Notes under the pieces: generated by a model
What the model saw: only the letters and a program-made list of their open reading frames with translations
The model's database searches: none
Told to the model about the DNA's origin: nothing
Shown: positions 1 to 14,000 of the stretch, in pieces
Layout: each line of letters begins with the position of its first letter
Numbering within the stretch: position 1 is the stretch's first letter
NCBI GenBank assembly: GCA_030142905.1
Contig: JASJOG010000068.1
Coordinates: 1,394,001 to 1,458,000 of the forward strand
From: Heliopora coerulea
Taxonomy: Eukaryota; Cnidaria; Anthozoa; Scleralcyonacea; Helioporidae
Reading direction: 5' to 3'
Length of the DNA: 64,000 bases
Program-made: the position numbers and the translations under genes

Positions 1-1258
1 CTTACTTTCGATAAAAAAAAAGACGTTTTGTTATCGGATGCTTTTAGTTTGGAAAGTTCATACAATGGCCGCCCCTTCCAAACTAAAGTTTTGCACCTTG
101 GGGGTAGGCTAATCGCAGAAGACTTCAAAACACTCCGAAAATTCTTTACAGTGGATAGCTTGGACACTTTTTAGGCTGCGTATAACTAACTACAATATAA
201 ATCATACATGATTAGTTTATAATTACTTAATACACATCACTAGTACTAGATGCTTACTTTCATTGTCGCTGGTAAGACTTTTTATGTCTAAAATGACCAC
301 AGGAATGCTTGGAACTGGTGGTTTACATTTCAGAATTTGTCGTAGTCTTGTTCGTGCCTTAGTCCAAAACTACAAAAAATTGAGTTGAATTTAAATACGG
401 CAGTCTGTCACACCATGTCGTGTTACTGTAACTCACATAATACATACCAAATCACTCAATACCACCTCATACCATCCGCATACTTCACTACATCGTACCT
501 CCAGTATCTATAACACCACTCTAAAGCAAAGTATACCGCATCACCAACTCACTTCCGAGCTACAACTCTACGCCACCCCCAAATGACACTATACCAGATA
601 ACTCAACAGTTCACACCACTCCACATTGATCCACTCATCCCAGCAACTCAATACCTCTTCACACGACCATGCTCCACATCACCTACGCCACAAAATCTCA
701 CGTCACACCTTTATAGGGGTTCGTAGTATATCATTCTTTAAAATAACATGGATGGCGAAACTGTTCATTTTAAGACACTACAACAAGTCCAGACAACACA
801 TTTTTTTATCGTACCATTACCAGCATTGCTGGTATGTTATGAAATGAAGCATACCTTAAATCACTGTACATCAAAATTAGTTTTCATACCATTTCATCTT
901 TGTCTTGACCGGAGGAATTCAAAAGGAAGACAACACCGGTTAAACCAAGAAACAAAGGGCTAATTTGAAGTAAACTTGATTCTTCGTTTGACAGCACCCC
1001 AGACAAAACCTAACAAGCGTATCAAAACTATTTAATTTTAAGCATGGTTAAAATTTTAGCGTAAAATAATTTACTTTTACATCAACTGTGTTGCGCGTTC
1101 TCTAAAACAAATCATTTATGGCAGGAGAGCTATATTAACTTAAAAAATTTCTGTACGTCAATGTTCAGATACTGATTTAAATACTGTATTATACACACAT
1201 ATTTTGTTCGGAAAAGTATTCTCTACGTTTGCAATGTTAATACTTCCAAACATTTTAC
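1..1258. other. No supported gene; A/C-rich decayed repeat at about 400-720
   Basis: I see no convincing exon here. Positions about 400-720 are unusually rich in CA, ACC and ACT words on the plus strand, like a diverged simple repeat. Remaining 3' exons of the GANP-type gene may lie here or beyond the left edge. Confidence 0.4.
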
Positions 1259-1386
1259 CTTAATGTCAACTTTGAATTCACGCGCTCCTCTTGAAATTTG
1301 TCGCATTGCGGACGCATAACATGACAATGTTTCTACCTGGAGGAGGAACAAAACTGCCTTTTCAACGACAGAAATACTGAATGGCA
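1259..1386 (-). CDS. MCM3AP: Tentative further GANP exon
   Basis: Read leftward, the segment follows an acceptor-like TATCAG, stays open and in phase 0 with the preceding exon (donor before 2051), and ends at a good donor, AAG then GTAAAA, at 1259. The peptide contains VEKAVLFLLQ followed by an amphipathic stretch, which loosely matches the hydrophobic strand after the C-terminal region of vertebrate GANP. At least one exon between 1387 and 2050 seems to be missing, and the similarity is weak. Confidence 0.3.
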
Positions 1387-2050
1387 ACTGATATGAAGGA
1401 GACAAGCTAAGAACATTTCTACAACCGGTAAGACGTTGTATAACCATTGACGAACCAGGACCTAGTGAGTAAATGAAAGTAATTTTTATTGGGGTGTAAC
1501 GCCTAAGCTGATGACCGTTAATACACTGTAACCACTGAGTTCTGAACTGTGAGCCATAATCACTGGACTATGAAGTATATAAACAGTGCGTTAGTGTAAT
1601 AAAAGTTTCACCTGTAATAAGAACTCTCGTACATAGTTTAAAATGGTTACACGAGTACGACCAGCATATAACCTTATACAGATGTTCCGACAACGAACGA
1701 AAGTTATTGATAGGTGTCCTCTAAAACCATTTGCTAACGAGTAGAGTGCAATAAACATTCAGTTACAAACCCAGATAGAAAGAGAAGGTCAAAGCGTTGT
1801 ACGCAACGTGTACCCAATGGATGCAGTCATCGGAAAATCATGCGTTCGGCTCCTCTCAAGAGAAAACAAACGTCTACACACATTCATTTCACAAAAACAG
1901 GGCTGTCAAATTCACTAGTGTTTATTTTTAAATAAAAAATACTCATGCAGAGAAAGCTTATAGACAACATGTTTTCTTGAGATTTTCCTCAATTTTTATC
2001 TGCTACTATGGAAAAGAATTCAGAGTCGTAGGTTCAACTGGGTGACGTAC

Positions 2051-5000
2051 CTTTTTTTCGAGTGCTGTAGGAACCGTACTGGATTTGGCCACGGCCCCTC
2101 TACTGAATTTACACTTGATCAATTTCTCTACAGTTCCGGGTGAATCCACCTGTACATCATTAGGAAGGGAGACGACCAACTTCATTAACTTGGTTTTATT
2201 TGGGTCCCTCGTCGATGGAGATCCAGAACTGTTAGCGCTAATTTCTGAAAGTATTCTCGGGATGTCAATAGGTTCTTTCGCCCTGATCCTGAAGATGTCA
2301 GAACACATTTCCATAACTCAGTGTCTCAAAAAATTATACACATAATGGATACACATCATGGCTCAACTCATTCAAAGCACCGGTAGGCCACCTCCCATGT
2401 GGCATTACTGAACAATCAGTGCTCTACTACCCCAATCTAGATAATACCGGAAACACTTGATAGCGCATTTAACAAAAAAGCGACATTTCCCTAAAGACCA
2501 AACTTCGGAGAGAAGTTAGTACTAGTGGTATCCCTTACTTTCTCCCTTTGCCTTCTCTACAATCTCTGTTGCGCCTTTTCCGTTCCCGCTTCCAGCTCCA
2601 ATCCATTCCCCTCTCCCTTCCTGTTTCTGTCCTTGTCCCTTTTGTATTTCCTTTTCCCTCTATTGCTTTTTGTCTTTCTCTTCCTCATCCTCTCCCTTTC
2701 TTTCTCCTTCTCTTTCTCTCTCTCTCCTTCTTTCTCTCTCTTCCTCTCTTTCTATCTCTCCTTCTCTTTCTCTCTCTCCTTCTCTTTCTCTTTCTCTCTC
2801 TCCTTCTTCTCCCTCTCCTTCTCTCCCTCTCCCCTCCCTCCCTCTCTCTCTCTCCCTCTCCCCCTCCCATTCTCTTTCTCTCACTCTTCCCCTCTCGCTC
2901 TCCCTCCTTCTCCTTCTCCTTCTCTTCCTCTCCTTCTGACTCTCCCTCTCCCATTTTCTCTTCCTCTGTTCTTCCTCTTCCTCTCTCGATCACTACAACT
3001 ATCACTGACTACTGAGACAAACCAACTAATTTACCTTTTCAACTCACATTCCTTCACTTTTTCTTTAAGATCGTGCTGTAGTTGCGCCCTTTCGGTGAGG
3101 CTGAGAGCAGAGAATAAAGTTAGCTTTGGTGAACTTCGAGACTACTGCAGTTATCTGTTTTAAAATCTTCTCACCTTGAGTGAAAAACTTGCGACAGTGA
3201 CAATCTGCTCCCGCTGGAATCGCTGATATCCTTTTCCTTAAATAATTTCTGCAATTGCTGCTTTGAGGATAACATGGGCGGTTTGGCGGGCATTTGGTGT
3301 AAAATGTTCCTAATGTGTACGCGAGCGTGGTACTCTTCACACCATCTAGGAATATAATGTCGGAGAAATGGACCAAGCGTCAGGGATTTAACGTAAAATA
3401 GTGGGTCTTAACTTCTTCGATGAAACACAACAAGGTACATATACATTGAACGACAACATTAAGTCTGAACGCGCTAAACTGGCTATACATCACAACACAA
3501 CACGACATGACACGATACTACACAAAGCTACAAAGCGAAAACAAAAAGTACATGAAATAACCCAGCACGATGCAAACCTGTACAACGCGATGACATTAGA
3601 AAAAGTCAGCTCAGCGAATTACGACTTGACACAAATGAACGCGGTGAAGGACGATACAATGTACGTTTACGTATCACAAAAAAGCACAATGCAACGCGAA
3701 GAAACAAAACAAACGCAAACACGAATGCAAACCCAAATACAACGTAACGTTGCCAAAAAATGAAAACCCCGTCACGAAGGAAATGCTCGTGACCTCATAC
3801 TAAAATGATAGTTATAGTATGTAGATACATCAATGCATACCGATCAAAGCATCTCCTCTTCTGATTATTAAATATCTTTGTCGCTAATTTCCACAAAGTG
3901 GCTTTCTTCAGATTGACCGCCTCCTTGTGAGATTTGAAAGCGATATCACGGCACTGCTCAGAGACAATTTCTTCGCTGATTTCTCTCATAATTACAGCAG
4001 ACATTCTGACAAAGCTCTGCGCCTTTAGCATTCGTTGTATTTCTCTACACAAAGAGAAACGTTTGAAAACTAACTGGTTATTACTTTCTTGGAAAGAAAC
4101 TTCTGCACTTGTCCACCCCTTCACAAGTTTATCTTTCGAGTCGATGCAAACATGTCCCCTCCTATCAACCACGCTACGGCATCCAAAACGTTGCAAAAAT
4201 TTTACGTGCCATTTCTGTGACAAACGTAGAGACTGGTGCCAGTCCAACCATTTTCTAGTCTTTTTTAAGAGCAGCGAAATGACAATACCTTCGAGAGTTT
4301 TCCGCAACAATTATCAATTCACTCCTGATAACATCGTCTGTAATTTCCTCTAAGACTGCAGCGGATACTCGGTCTCTGGACTGCGCTGCAGCAATCTTCT
4401 CCCTGGAATCAACAAGGTAACAATAACAAGAATTACATGACAGACACCTAAATTTATCATCAACGTTTGTCGTGGCCAGGAGTATTACCTTTTTACCTTG
4501 ATCTCTTCTTCTATACACTGATTGGCAATCTCACGAACCAGAACCAACAAGGATTCACTTAAGAATTTATCCACGGACATTTTGGACAACTCCAGTTTAA
4601 GCTTAACCTGCAATAGAACATGTGGTTAAAGGGTGTGGGGTGGGTGACCAGAACCTCCATGGAATACTTACTGGAATACCCTAAGTCACTAGCGTGAATT
4701 AGGTGTCGGTTTAACAACAGAACAACAACATTTTACAGTATGACCACAATATGCTGTCACCACATTCGGGGCTTATTATACCTCACAGATAGCATCATCA
4801 CAAACGTCCTTCACCAGTCCATGCACCGCTTCCTCCAGTATAACAAAACACGTATTTTGAATTTCCTTGAAAAGAGTACAAGCATTTTAATTGAGCTGGA
4901 TGACTTCTCGGCTATTTTATGTAGACAGTAGCTGTATTACTTCATTTAGATACGTAATATTGATGAGCCAAAAAGGTTTGGTGCAAAAATGTATGTATTA

Positions 5001-8000
5001 GTACGGCTTCACATTGTCCCAAGTTTACCTGCGTAAGTATCTGTTGCAAGTCGTACGCTGGTTTGCTACTCTGAGCTTGCTCAACAGACTGCTGTTCAAA
5101 AGCAGGCACGCTCACCGCAGGCTCGTAAAAATAGTCTGGAGATTCCGGTTCAATGGCGTCAGGTGTTCCGCCTAAGAGTTGCACAAGACTTGCCAAACCA
5201 ACGTAGCGTCCATTGGTGTCGAAACTGCATAACGGTTCGTGATGAGCAAGGGCTTTCAAAGGCGAACCATTGACAACCTTTGATCGAAAAATAAAATTCA
5301 AACGATTACAATACTTTCATGAAAGAAAACAATATAAAATGAAAGTACACCGAAAGCAGAAGACTGACTGGGCTTTTTTTTTTTAAAAACACCCAGCGTA
5401 AACTTCGTTAAATCATTACGAGTACACGGATATCTAAACCAAACGGACTAATGTCGGTCGGTGGGCACTCCAGACGTAAGGCGTAACGATGTTTACCTCT
5501 CCAATGGAACAGTTTCTTTTGATTTCAATCATTTTCTTTGCCTTTTGAAGTGGAATAACCGTTTCAGGTTCCACAAAAGACGACTTTGAAAACTGTACAG
5601 AGTCGTTGGAAGTTGTAAAGTTGTAATGGGCACAGAATCTTGTTGCCTGTAATTGAAAAAAACCAGTAACACCTGCTACATGGAACGATCAACTGTGATT
5701 TATGCTGTGCGAGCACTATTGCGGGATTTCTCAATCACGAGTGCCAGAGCTCTTAGTTTTCATATGTTCAAGTGTTACTCGCAACACTAGCGTAAAAATC
5801 AGCGGTAATCATTATTATACTAATCATCAAATTAAGAAACAACAAAAGAATAAACGTAGATATCTAAAAATTTTTGACGTCCTTACTTCCTCCTTGTCCT
5901 CAAAGGCAAGTAGGTCGAGCAGTTCTTGCAACGGATATGATTCTTGAGATCTGTAAGCCCGGGTCATGGTTCGCAGCGCTCTGCTTCTGACTTGGGTGAA
6001 GTATCGATGCATGATACAAGCATTCAGGTAAGACGCGGATTTAAGCAGCTTGAAAAAACGAACGTAGTTGTTGCTGTTCAAAGAACTGAACACTTCCAAG
6101 GCAAACTTCACTTCAGACGAGTTTCGAACTTCTATGCGATACTGCATTGCTTTCCTAAACGAGAAAATCAAGTCAAAAAAATCATTGCTTTCCACTTAGT
6201 TAAGTACCAGTCAAAAGTAATCGGGTAATCACCAAAAATACTGGTATGCTGCCTTTTTTTCGCACGTCTTCAGCTTCTCTTAACAAAAAATACAAAAAGC
6301 AGGGTCTCTTTTATCCTCCGAGCACATCACATTTCAAATGTATGTATTGGATGACGACGGATATAGCATGAAAAAGCGTTCATAAGAATGCTTTTTTTCG
6401 GAATGAGAGAACCAAATTTCCAGGATACGATCGCACTTATAGAACATTTCGTACTCACAGTTCTACTAAGGTCTAAAGCTCCCCCCTGTTACCAAAATAA
6501 GAATATGTACCTCAGGGTATCTCCCTCGTTGAGGTTTAACAAAATGTCATATGCCTGAAATTCCGGCTCTTGAGGGCACACAGTGTTCTAAAGTATGAAA
6601 AAAATTCAAAATCCACAAATGAATGAAAAAGACACTTTATTCTAGCGAGGTTCAAGTAGCTTCCTAAACCCACTCAAGGACCAAATCAGATCGCAAGGAA
6701 ACTGTATGAAAAGCGCTGAAGAATGGCTGTATAATGATTCAAGCTATTTACCTTGTCACTGTGGAAATCCAAATAGAACTGCTTTAATGTTTGCAGACAC
6801 TTCGTTAAGTTTTCGTTATTTATTTTGGGGTCAAAACAGTGCATGTCTTCCTCGCACAGGTAGTGAGCACAGAAGATGTGAAATCTGGAGGGGAAAAGAT
6901 GGAGACTCCAGAATCTATATGAAGAGCACGTGGAAAGGAAGAACGGAAGGGAAGGAGGAAAAAAGGAAAGGAAAAGAAATCGAAGGCAAAGCAAGGGAAG
7001 ATATGGAAAAGGAAGGATAGGGAAAGAGGGAGATGAGGAGTGAGAGGGCGGGACAGAAGGAAACAAAGGGAAGGGACAAGAGGGGACACATGTGGTAGAA
7101 TAACAAAGCAATGCAAGGGAAAAGAACGACAAGAAAAGAAGAGAATGAAGAGGAAAGTGAACAAAAAATCAAAACTAACAAAAGAAAATAAAATAAAAGA
7201 AAACAAAAGTAACGTTATGAAGTGGAGAAGAGGAATTACATTCCAAATTCCACCGCGTGGAATCTTACCAAATTAAATTAATGTTAGACTGGCTGAATTT
7301 ATAAAAACTTTGGAATAAATGACCATGGCGTTTAAATCAACGTTTCTACGTTTCTTTTCTCACCTAGTTATCTTTTCAACAAGGTCAACACATTCTAAAC
7401 TGCACAAATGTTGCTGAGTGATATCCTGTGAAGATAACAGAGGCAAGAATTACTTTAAAATACCAGTGGAATTGAAAATTCGAAAACCAACTAGCTCAGG
7501 TCATTGCTATGAAAACTGGTGAGACGTAAAAAAGCTTACCTTTCTGATGGCGCGGGTTCTGTCCCACAGAAAGTTAAACCATTCGCCCCACCGTCCTTCT
7601 CCATTGTCCATGACATTTGCAGCGAGATAGTCCATGGTCATCTGAAGCACGTGGACGGGACGCATTTCGTGGGCCAAAGGTTCAAGCTAAAATAAAAAAA
7701 TAAAATATTGAAGTTGTCATCAAACCAGAACGCCAATAAACGGCAAGCTTCAGTTTAATGAGGACTGGAAACGAAGGGAAAGCATTGAATATCTACCTTG
7801 TCTGCCGCTGATCGACTGTACTCTTTAACAGCTTTAGTATGATCAACTCTTGGTACATCTCCATCCTATAGAAAAGAAGAAGGAGTGATATCTTCATGGA
7901 TCTCCTGACAGCTTCATCGTCGGTTAATTACACTGCCTATTAAGGGATAGTGCAAAAAGTCCAAAGATTGCTAAACGCCGTGACTGTCCACAAAGAATTC

Positions 8001-11000
8001 TAACGTTTCGAGTGAAGGCCCTTTTGTCAGAGAGTGAAACACGTTCTTTACTGTTTCAGAACAAGTTTCACTCTGTGACGAAGGGCCTTCGCTCGAATCG
8101 TTAGAATTCTTGATGATCAGTCACGGCAGTTGAACTTTTTACGTTATTTAACTGTGTCTACGCAGTATGCTATCTTTATATTACAGGATACGTTTTAATA
8201 CCTAAATGTAACTGAAGTATCAACCCTAAATTTTGAACTGAAGGTGTATTTTTGGCCAGTGGAAGGGAAAATCTGTCAAAAAAGCAGTCGAAGAGCGTGA
8301 AAAGCGTGGTCTTTTACGGGAGGCACGTTGTCCTCCCCTCCACCAAAATTTCAGGGCAGATGTTTTGTAGCTAGTTGGTTTGTCTGTGAGAAGAACTACG
8401 AAACACCGTCAATCGCTTTCTCTAAATATGACGCAGACATTATGGGGACTTTTTCATCCTGTGGAATGTAGGCATGCTCAAACAAAGCCAATTTGACAGT
8501 TTACAAAATATTTTTGAGATGATAGATGAACGATCGTCAAGCTCTGTCCTCAGAAAAACGATTTCTGAGCCCCAGACGTGGATCGAACCCGCAACTTCCT
8601 GATGACCGGTGAGACGCTCTAACCATTGAGCTATCAAGACTCAGATGGTGAGCTAAGGTACAAGTTCGACACATGTACGACCTAAGCAGAAGCCACTATA
8701 CGTTAATAATGATATTGATGAAATTTATATTTTAGAAATGGGAGAGCTTGGAGATATCTTGAGATGATAGATGAACGATCGTCAAGCTCTATCCGGTGAG
8801 ACGATCTAACCATTGAGCTACCAAGACTAAGATGGTGAGCTAAGGTGTAATGGGCACTGTCGAACTTGTACCTTAGCTCACCAGCTGAGTCTTGGTAGCT
8901 CAATGGTTTGATCATCTCACCGATCATCAGAAGGTTGCGGGTTCGATCCCCGTCTGGGGCTTGGAAAGTGTTTTTCTGAGAATAGAACTTGACAATCGTT
9001 CATCCATCATCTCAAGGTATCTCCAAGCTCTCACACTTCTAAAATATAAATTTCATTTACAAAATATTCGTTTGTTTAAAGCTTTCGTCCTGCAACGTTG
9101 TCGGCTTCTGATAATACCGTAGAATCAAAACAAACCTCATTCATACAGTCGAACTAAAATGTAAAACCAAATCACGTTATCCCATACAAAAAATTCGTTC
9201 ACCAACCCTGTTTTCTTGGGTTCCGGGAAACATTTCGAATACACTCAGATTTACTCTGTCCTCTCTCATGTAACGCTCCTGTTAACAAAGTGGACAAGAC
9301 AAACTTTATTGCTACTCATTCCTGAGTATTAGTCAAAATAACGCAAAAATAAACTTAAGAAAAACTTTCAAGAGCTACCTTTTCAGGACACATGTCAGGA
9401 CAAACGCCAACAATGGCTGGAGCTGTGGCGAGGTCGGTGTATGGTTTAATGGCTGAAACAGATTTCAATTGCAGAAATTAAATTGCGAACACTAAACAGA
9501 CATAATTTCATCACTTACATTGAACTCAGACACATACACAAAAGGCGTTTACAAGCTGTACCTTTTCATATTTCAACAAAGTTAAATAGGCATTTTTCTG
9601 ATGTTGGCTTGTCACCCAATGATACTGTTTGTAAGAGTCGCGCATGTTTCTTATTGACCCATTGCCTCGCTGTAATTCAGTTTTCGTTTTCTACTCATTT
9701 CAATTACATCCAGAGTAACTCAAGGTGACAATACATAGTTTTCCGATCAAATACTAAATCCTCTCTCCTGACTTCCAGAGTTTCAACGCGAAATATCAGC
9801 ATATATGTCGATAAATTGAGCACCGAAACAAATCTTTGTCCTAGATTTATAAGTGAATTACATACCTTGACGAATTCTTTTGTCTATTTCATCAAGTACC
9901 GTGAATCTTTCCTTGGCATTCAGTGCATGAGGAAATGCATTTACATCTGAAGATTGAAAGGTGGAATATCACCTGTACGTGAAGTCTTGGACGAATGTTA
10001 ATATGGAATTTACAAAAGGTTTACGCTCCAACCAGAACTTACAGTCCAAGTACATAGAACACAATAACTCTGAGATGACCTTGCATCAAACAACAATACC
10101 TTCAAATTTTTAGATGTAAATGCAAGTACATGTACTACTTCACTTACCTATGCTCCGCAATGCACCGGAAATGGACAATTTTCGTAAACTGAGCTCTCTT
10201 TTGTTGACTTCATTTAATACTTCACGACCAGTTCGATCTGGAGTCTTGGAAAAAATGGTACCTGAACCTTGAAATGGAATGTATATGATAGATAATTGAT
10301 TAACAAGGTGAGAAGTGTGCACTTGTAATGATGTACATTTACTGTTTAATGTGCTAAGTTTATGGTTGTAAAAATAGGTTCCACATGCTCTCTTAAGTCC
10401 AGAAAATATGAGGCAATTTACGTTGTTGGTTACATTGCACTAGATGCTATTGTACGTTGTGCGACTCGAAGTTACAGTGTGAAAGGTTAGGCTATACTAT
10501 AGATCACTACATTTTGTTAAGGGATATTAAACTGCTGTAATATTACAGTATGACATATCATGCTAATTTTTTTAAATGTCTTTATATTAGGTGTTATTTC
10601 ACATTGCAAGATATTACATTGCATGGAGATATATCACTGGTACATTGTGAGACATTCCATTACACAGTATGCTGTTTCATACTAAACATGCTTTACTTCT
10701 TATTGCCCCTCATTAAAATGGTTAAGGGTGTTTTGAAGAGGTATTCCACCATGTCTACTGAGTTCAGAAAAGCTAAAAAAAAGATTAGTAATCTGACCTT
10801 GGCAGGATACACAGCTGACATATGGTGCACATAACTGTATAGGTGACACCAAATGATTTTATATCAAATTCCTTAGATGAGGTCAGGTCTCCAAGAATTA
10901 AGGAGTGAAACAATATTCGAACAAAGATATTTCTGGCAGATGTCCTCATTAATTACTTCTCACTGTTTCTTCTGACGGTAAAGGAAGGGAGACATGAAAA

Positions 11001-14000
11001 CAGGGGTATGACATAGCTAGCACAAAGCCAAAAACAATTTACACATGGTTAACTCCACTATAGTATGCATATTGTAGGACCAGTTTTGGACTCTATGGTA
11101 CTTGTCGCCAATAGCTGTAACATTATCATAGATAAACATCTACCTGAACCAGATCTCCGTTTCTTGCACCAGTAGACTCCAAGATCTTTCAATGGAAACA
11201 ATTCTGGAGCTTTGAATTTGGCTTTCTTAGCTGACTCCTATAGAAATTCAAGAAGAAAAAAATATTAAGCAGACACCAAGCCTCACTGCACATCAGCTCA
11301 GTCTGTGGAATGCAATTGTGACCACCAATACTGTATGTCATTCAATATACAGTATTGAAGAAGCTTCAAATTGAATTTTACAATCCATTTTAATTACTTG
11401 GAAAATTTACAACACATGAACACAAAAAGTTCAAGTTGGTTGAGAGGCCAATTTTCCTCCCTGAGAGGAGCCAATTAACCCCCACCCTCTGGGAGACAAA
11501 CTGGTCACTTGTTGCTGGCTTGAAGTTAAGATTGTCCATCCAGATAAAACTGCACAGTTATCTCCAGACAAGACTGCACTCCATCTGGCATTAATTGTAG
11601 TTTAGATCCTTGCATGGTAAAATTCCTGATGTACAGTACTTACATGAGAATCAAATGTTATAACAGCAATTTCTTTGGCTGGTTGAAGTGAGACTTTAAT
11701 TTTACCAAAGGCTGAAAAACACTTTGTTAGCAATTCCTTTTTAAAATAATCCTTCGTCAATCCTTTTATTACTATGGCTGTCAAATCAGAAACATCCATG
11801 CTTGTGCTTGTCCTCCTCTTTAACCCCTTTGGGCTAGCTGTAAAAATAGGAAAAAATAGTTCAGAGCACACAGTATTTAAACTAAAGAGGATGTAATTGT
11901 AAAGAAAAACACAAACCAATAACCATGAGCATACAGCATTTAGTACATCACATACGGATCCTATATGCACTAATTTTATCAATGAATATACATGACAATG
12001 TAAACATTTAGCAGCAAAAAGTGATGGTATATGCTGTAAAAGTAGTAATAAAACTGTCTAATAATCATAAGATTTGGCATAATGTATGCCACATATCTAG
12101 GAAATGTAGTACCCTAATGGCCAATGTACTTTGAGTCCAGACAAAGGAAAATTACATCCTATAATTTTATAACTGGCAGGGTTTTCTTTTTCATGTTTAA
12201 ATTTCATAAACCAACCAGTAACACAATTAAAAAGATGCCCCTGCTCATTATATAGAAGTAATAAAGTAATTCATGACTATTTAAATTTTTATCTCACAAT
12301 TTAAAACTGGATTCTCAAATGATATTAAGAAATTATTCACACATACTGGTAATCTACAGATATGAGAAAGGCAGTCATTAACAGTATCACATACAGTACA
12401 CTAGCTGAAATGCAAAGTAGCAATTTTTAAAAAATACCTCTTTCTTTTGACAAAATCTTTCCAGTTTCAATTTCTTGAGAACATTCAACAGTCCTCCTCT
12501 GACTATTGCTGCTAAAAGAGTTTGATGGCATTTGTTGAGACCCAAACACATTAACAAAACCAACAGACTGATCTTTGTTCCCAAGGCTAGCTGAAGAAGG
12601 AGTACCAGTTGCATTTGACAGAGATGTTTGTGTTAATGGGGTCCATTTAGCAGCCATACTGCTGTCAATATTTGATAGAGTAGATGGACTAGTCTTGCTC
12701 TTATTACTAAAAAAGGTTCCAGTGCTTTGGACGCTGAAAAGATTCTGTGAAGAAAACAAAGTTGATGTTGGTGGTAAACCAGCACTTCCAAAAATGCTCT
12801 GTTGGTTTGTTAGAGTGGAACCATCAAAACCTGTATTTGGGGTGTCACCACTTATGGCATTTGAATCTTTGCTCAAGTTAGATATACTTGAACTGTTTGA
12901 AAGTTTAGTTGAGCTTGGAGGCAACTCAGCAATGCCAAAAACATTTCCTTGTGTGGTCAGATCACCAAGAGAATTAGCTGAATTTTCTGCAGAGAAGTTC
13001 ATTGAAACATTCCTGGTAGAATTGTTGCTACCAGAAAACAAACTGGTGCTGTGGGTTACACCAGCATTCCCAAGAATACTGGTTTGGGTACTTGAAGTGA
13101 AAGAACTGCTTTGTGATGGCCCTTTATGTATCTCATAATCAGTCTTTTCAGTACTTGAAGGTCTGTAAAATATCATCTGGGAAGTACCTGCAGGTGCAAA
13201 ACCATTGCCCTGACCAGCTGACCCTGGTTTAGATTTCACTGGAAAAGTACTTGAGAGGGATGAAGTAACTGCTTGTCCAAAACTAGTTGCAGCAACTTTA
13301 CCGCTATTGTTACCTTCAGAATTCACTTGCGTTACTTCTTCTTTTATTCCAGCAGCTGTTATTGCCAAGCTGTTGTTAGAGTTCCTAGTGGCAACCATCA
13401 AGCTAGTAAGAGGACTTTGATGTGCTTTGGTGTTTGTATTTGGTGCATTGTTGGACTTGCAAAACACTACAGCCAATGTTGAACTTGTCTGGGAAACAAT
13501 AGGAAAGGTCCTTTCTAGTGTTGAAACTCCACCAAAAATATTTGCTGGTGGGTTTTCTGATTGTGAACTCATGAAAATATTTTCTTGTTTTCCAGATGTT
13601 CCAAACTGTGAGCTTTCTCTTGGTGTTGAACCAAAAATGTTACTTGGTAAATTTGTTAGAGTGTGCCCCATAGCAGAGGCTGTTAAAGGACTTCGGTGTG
13701 GTTGTATTTCAGGCATATCACTAGACTTGCTAATAGTTCCATCAAATCCACTCAACGATGTCTCTGGTATGCTTTTATGTTTATCCCCAGTCTTAATTGA
13801 TGAAAATGCACCAAAAATATTCCTTGGCTGCTGATGAAATTCTGAAATTACAGAAATGTTTTCTTGTGTCCTAGCACTTGTATCAAACTTTGACTTTCCA
13901 AAAACATTGTCATGTTGGGCATTTGCATTAAACAAGGAACTCTTAAATACGTTATCTTGCTTGCTTGTTTCTTGTACGGGATTCTTGGAAATGACTGTTC

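Noticed and set aside
2525..3163. 212-codon Ser/Leu/Phe open frame and its Arg/Glu antisense
   Set aside because: Translation of a polypyrimidine tract, with no domain or codon signal.
4045..4288. Open frame continuing through the GANP-type intron (contains [12 protein letters not shown])
   Set aside because: The length is 244 nt, not a multiple of three relative to the flanking exons, and good splice sites bound it. Retention would break the frame.
8892..8960. Possible tRNA gene (A and B boxes)
   Set aside because: No closed acceptor or anticodon stem. The unit is repeated with a shared non-tRNA body, so it is a SINE.
12575..13138. 187-codon plus-strand frame
   Set aside because: Antisense shadow of the GANP-type FG-repeat exon.
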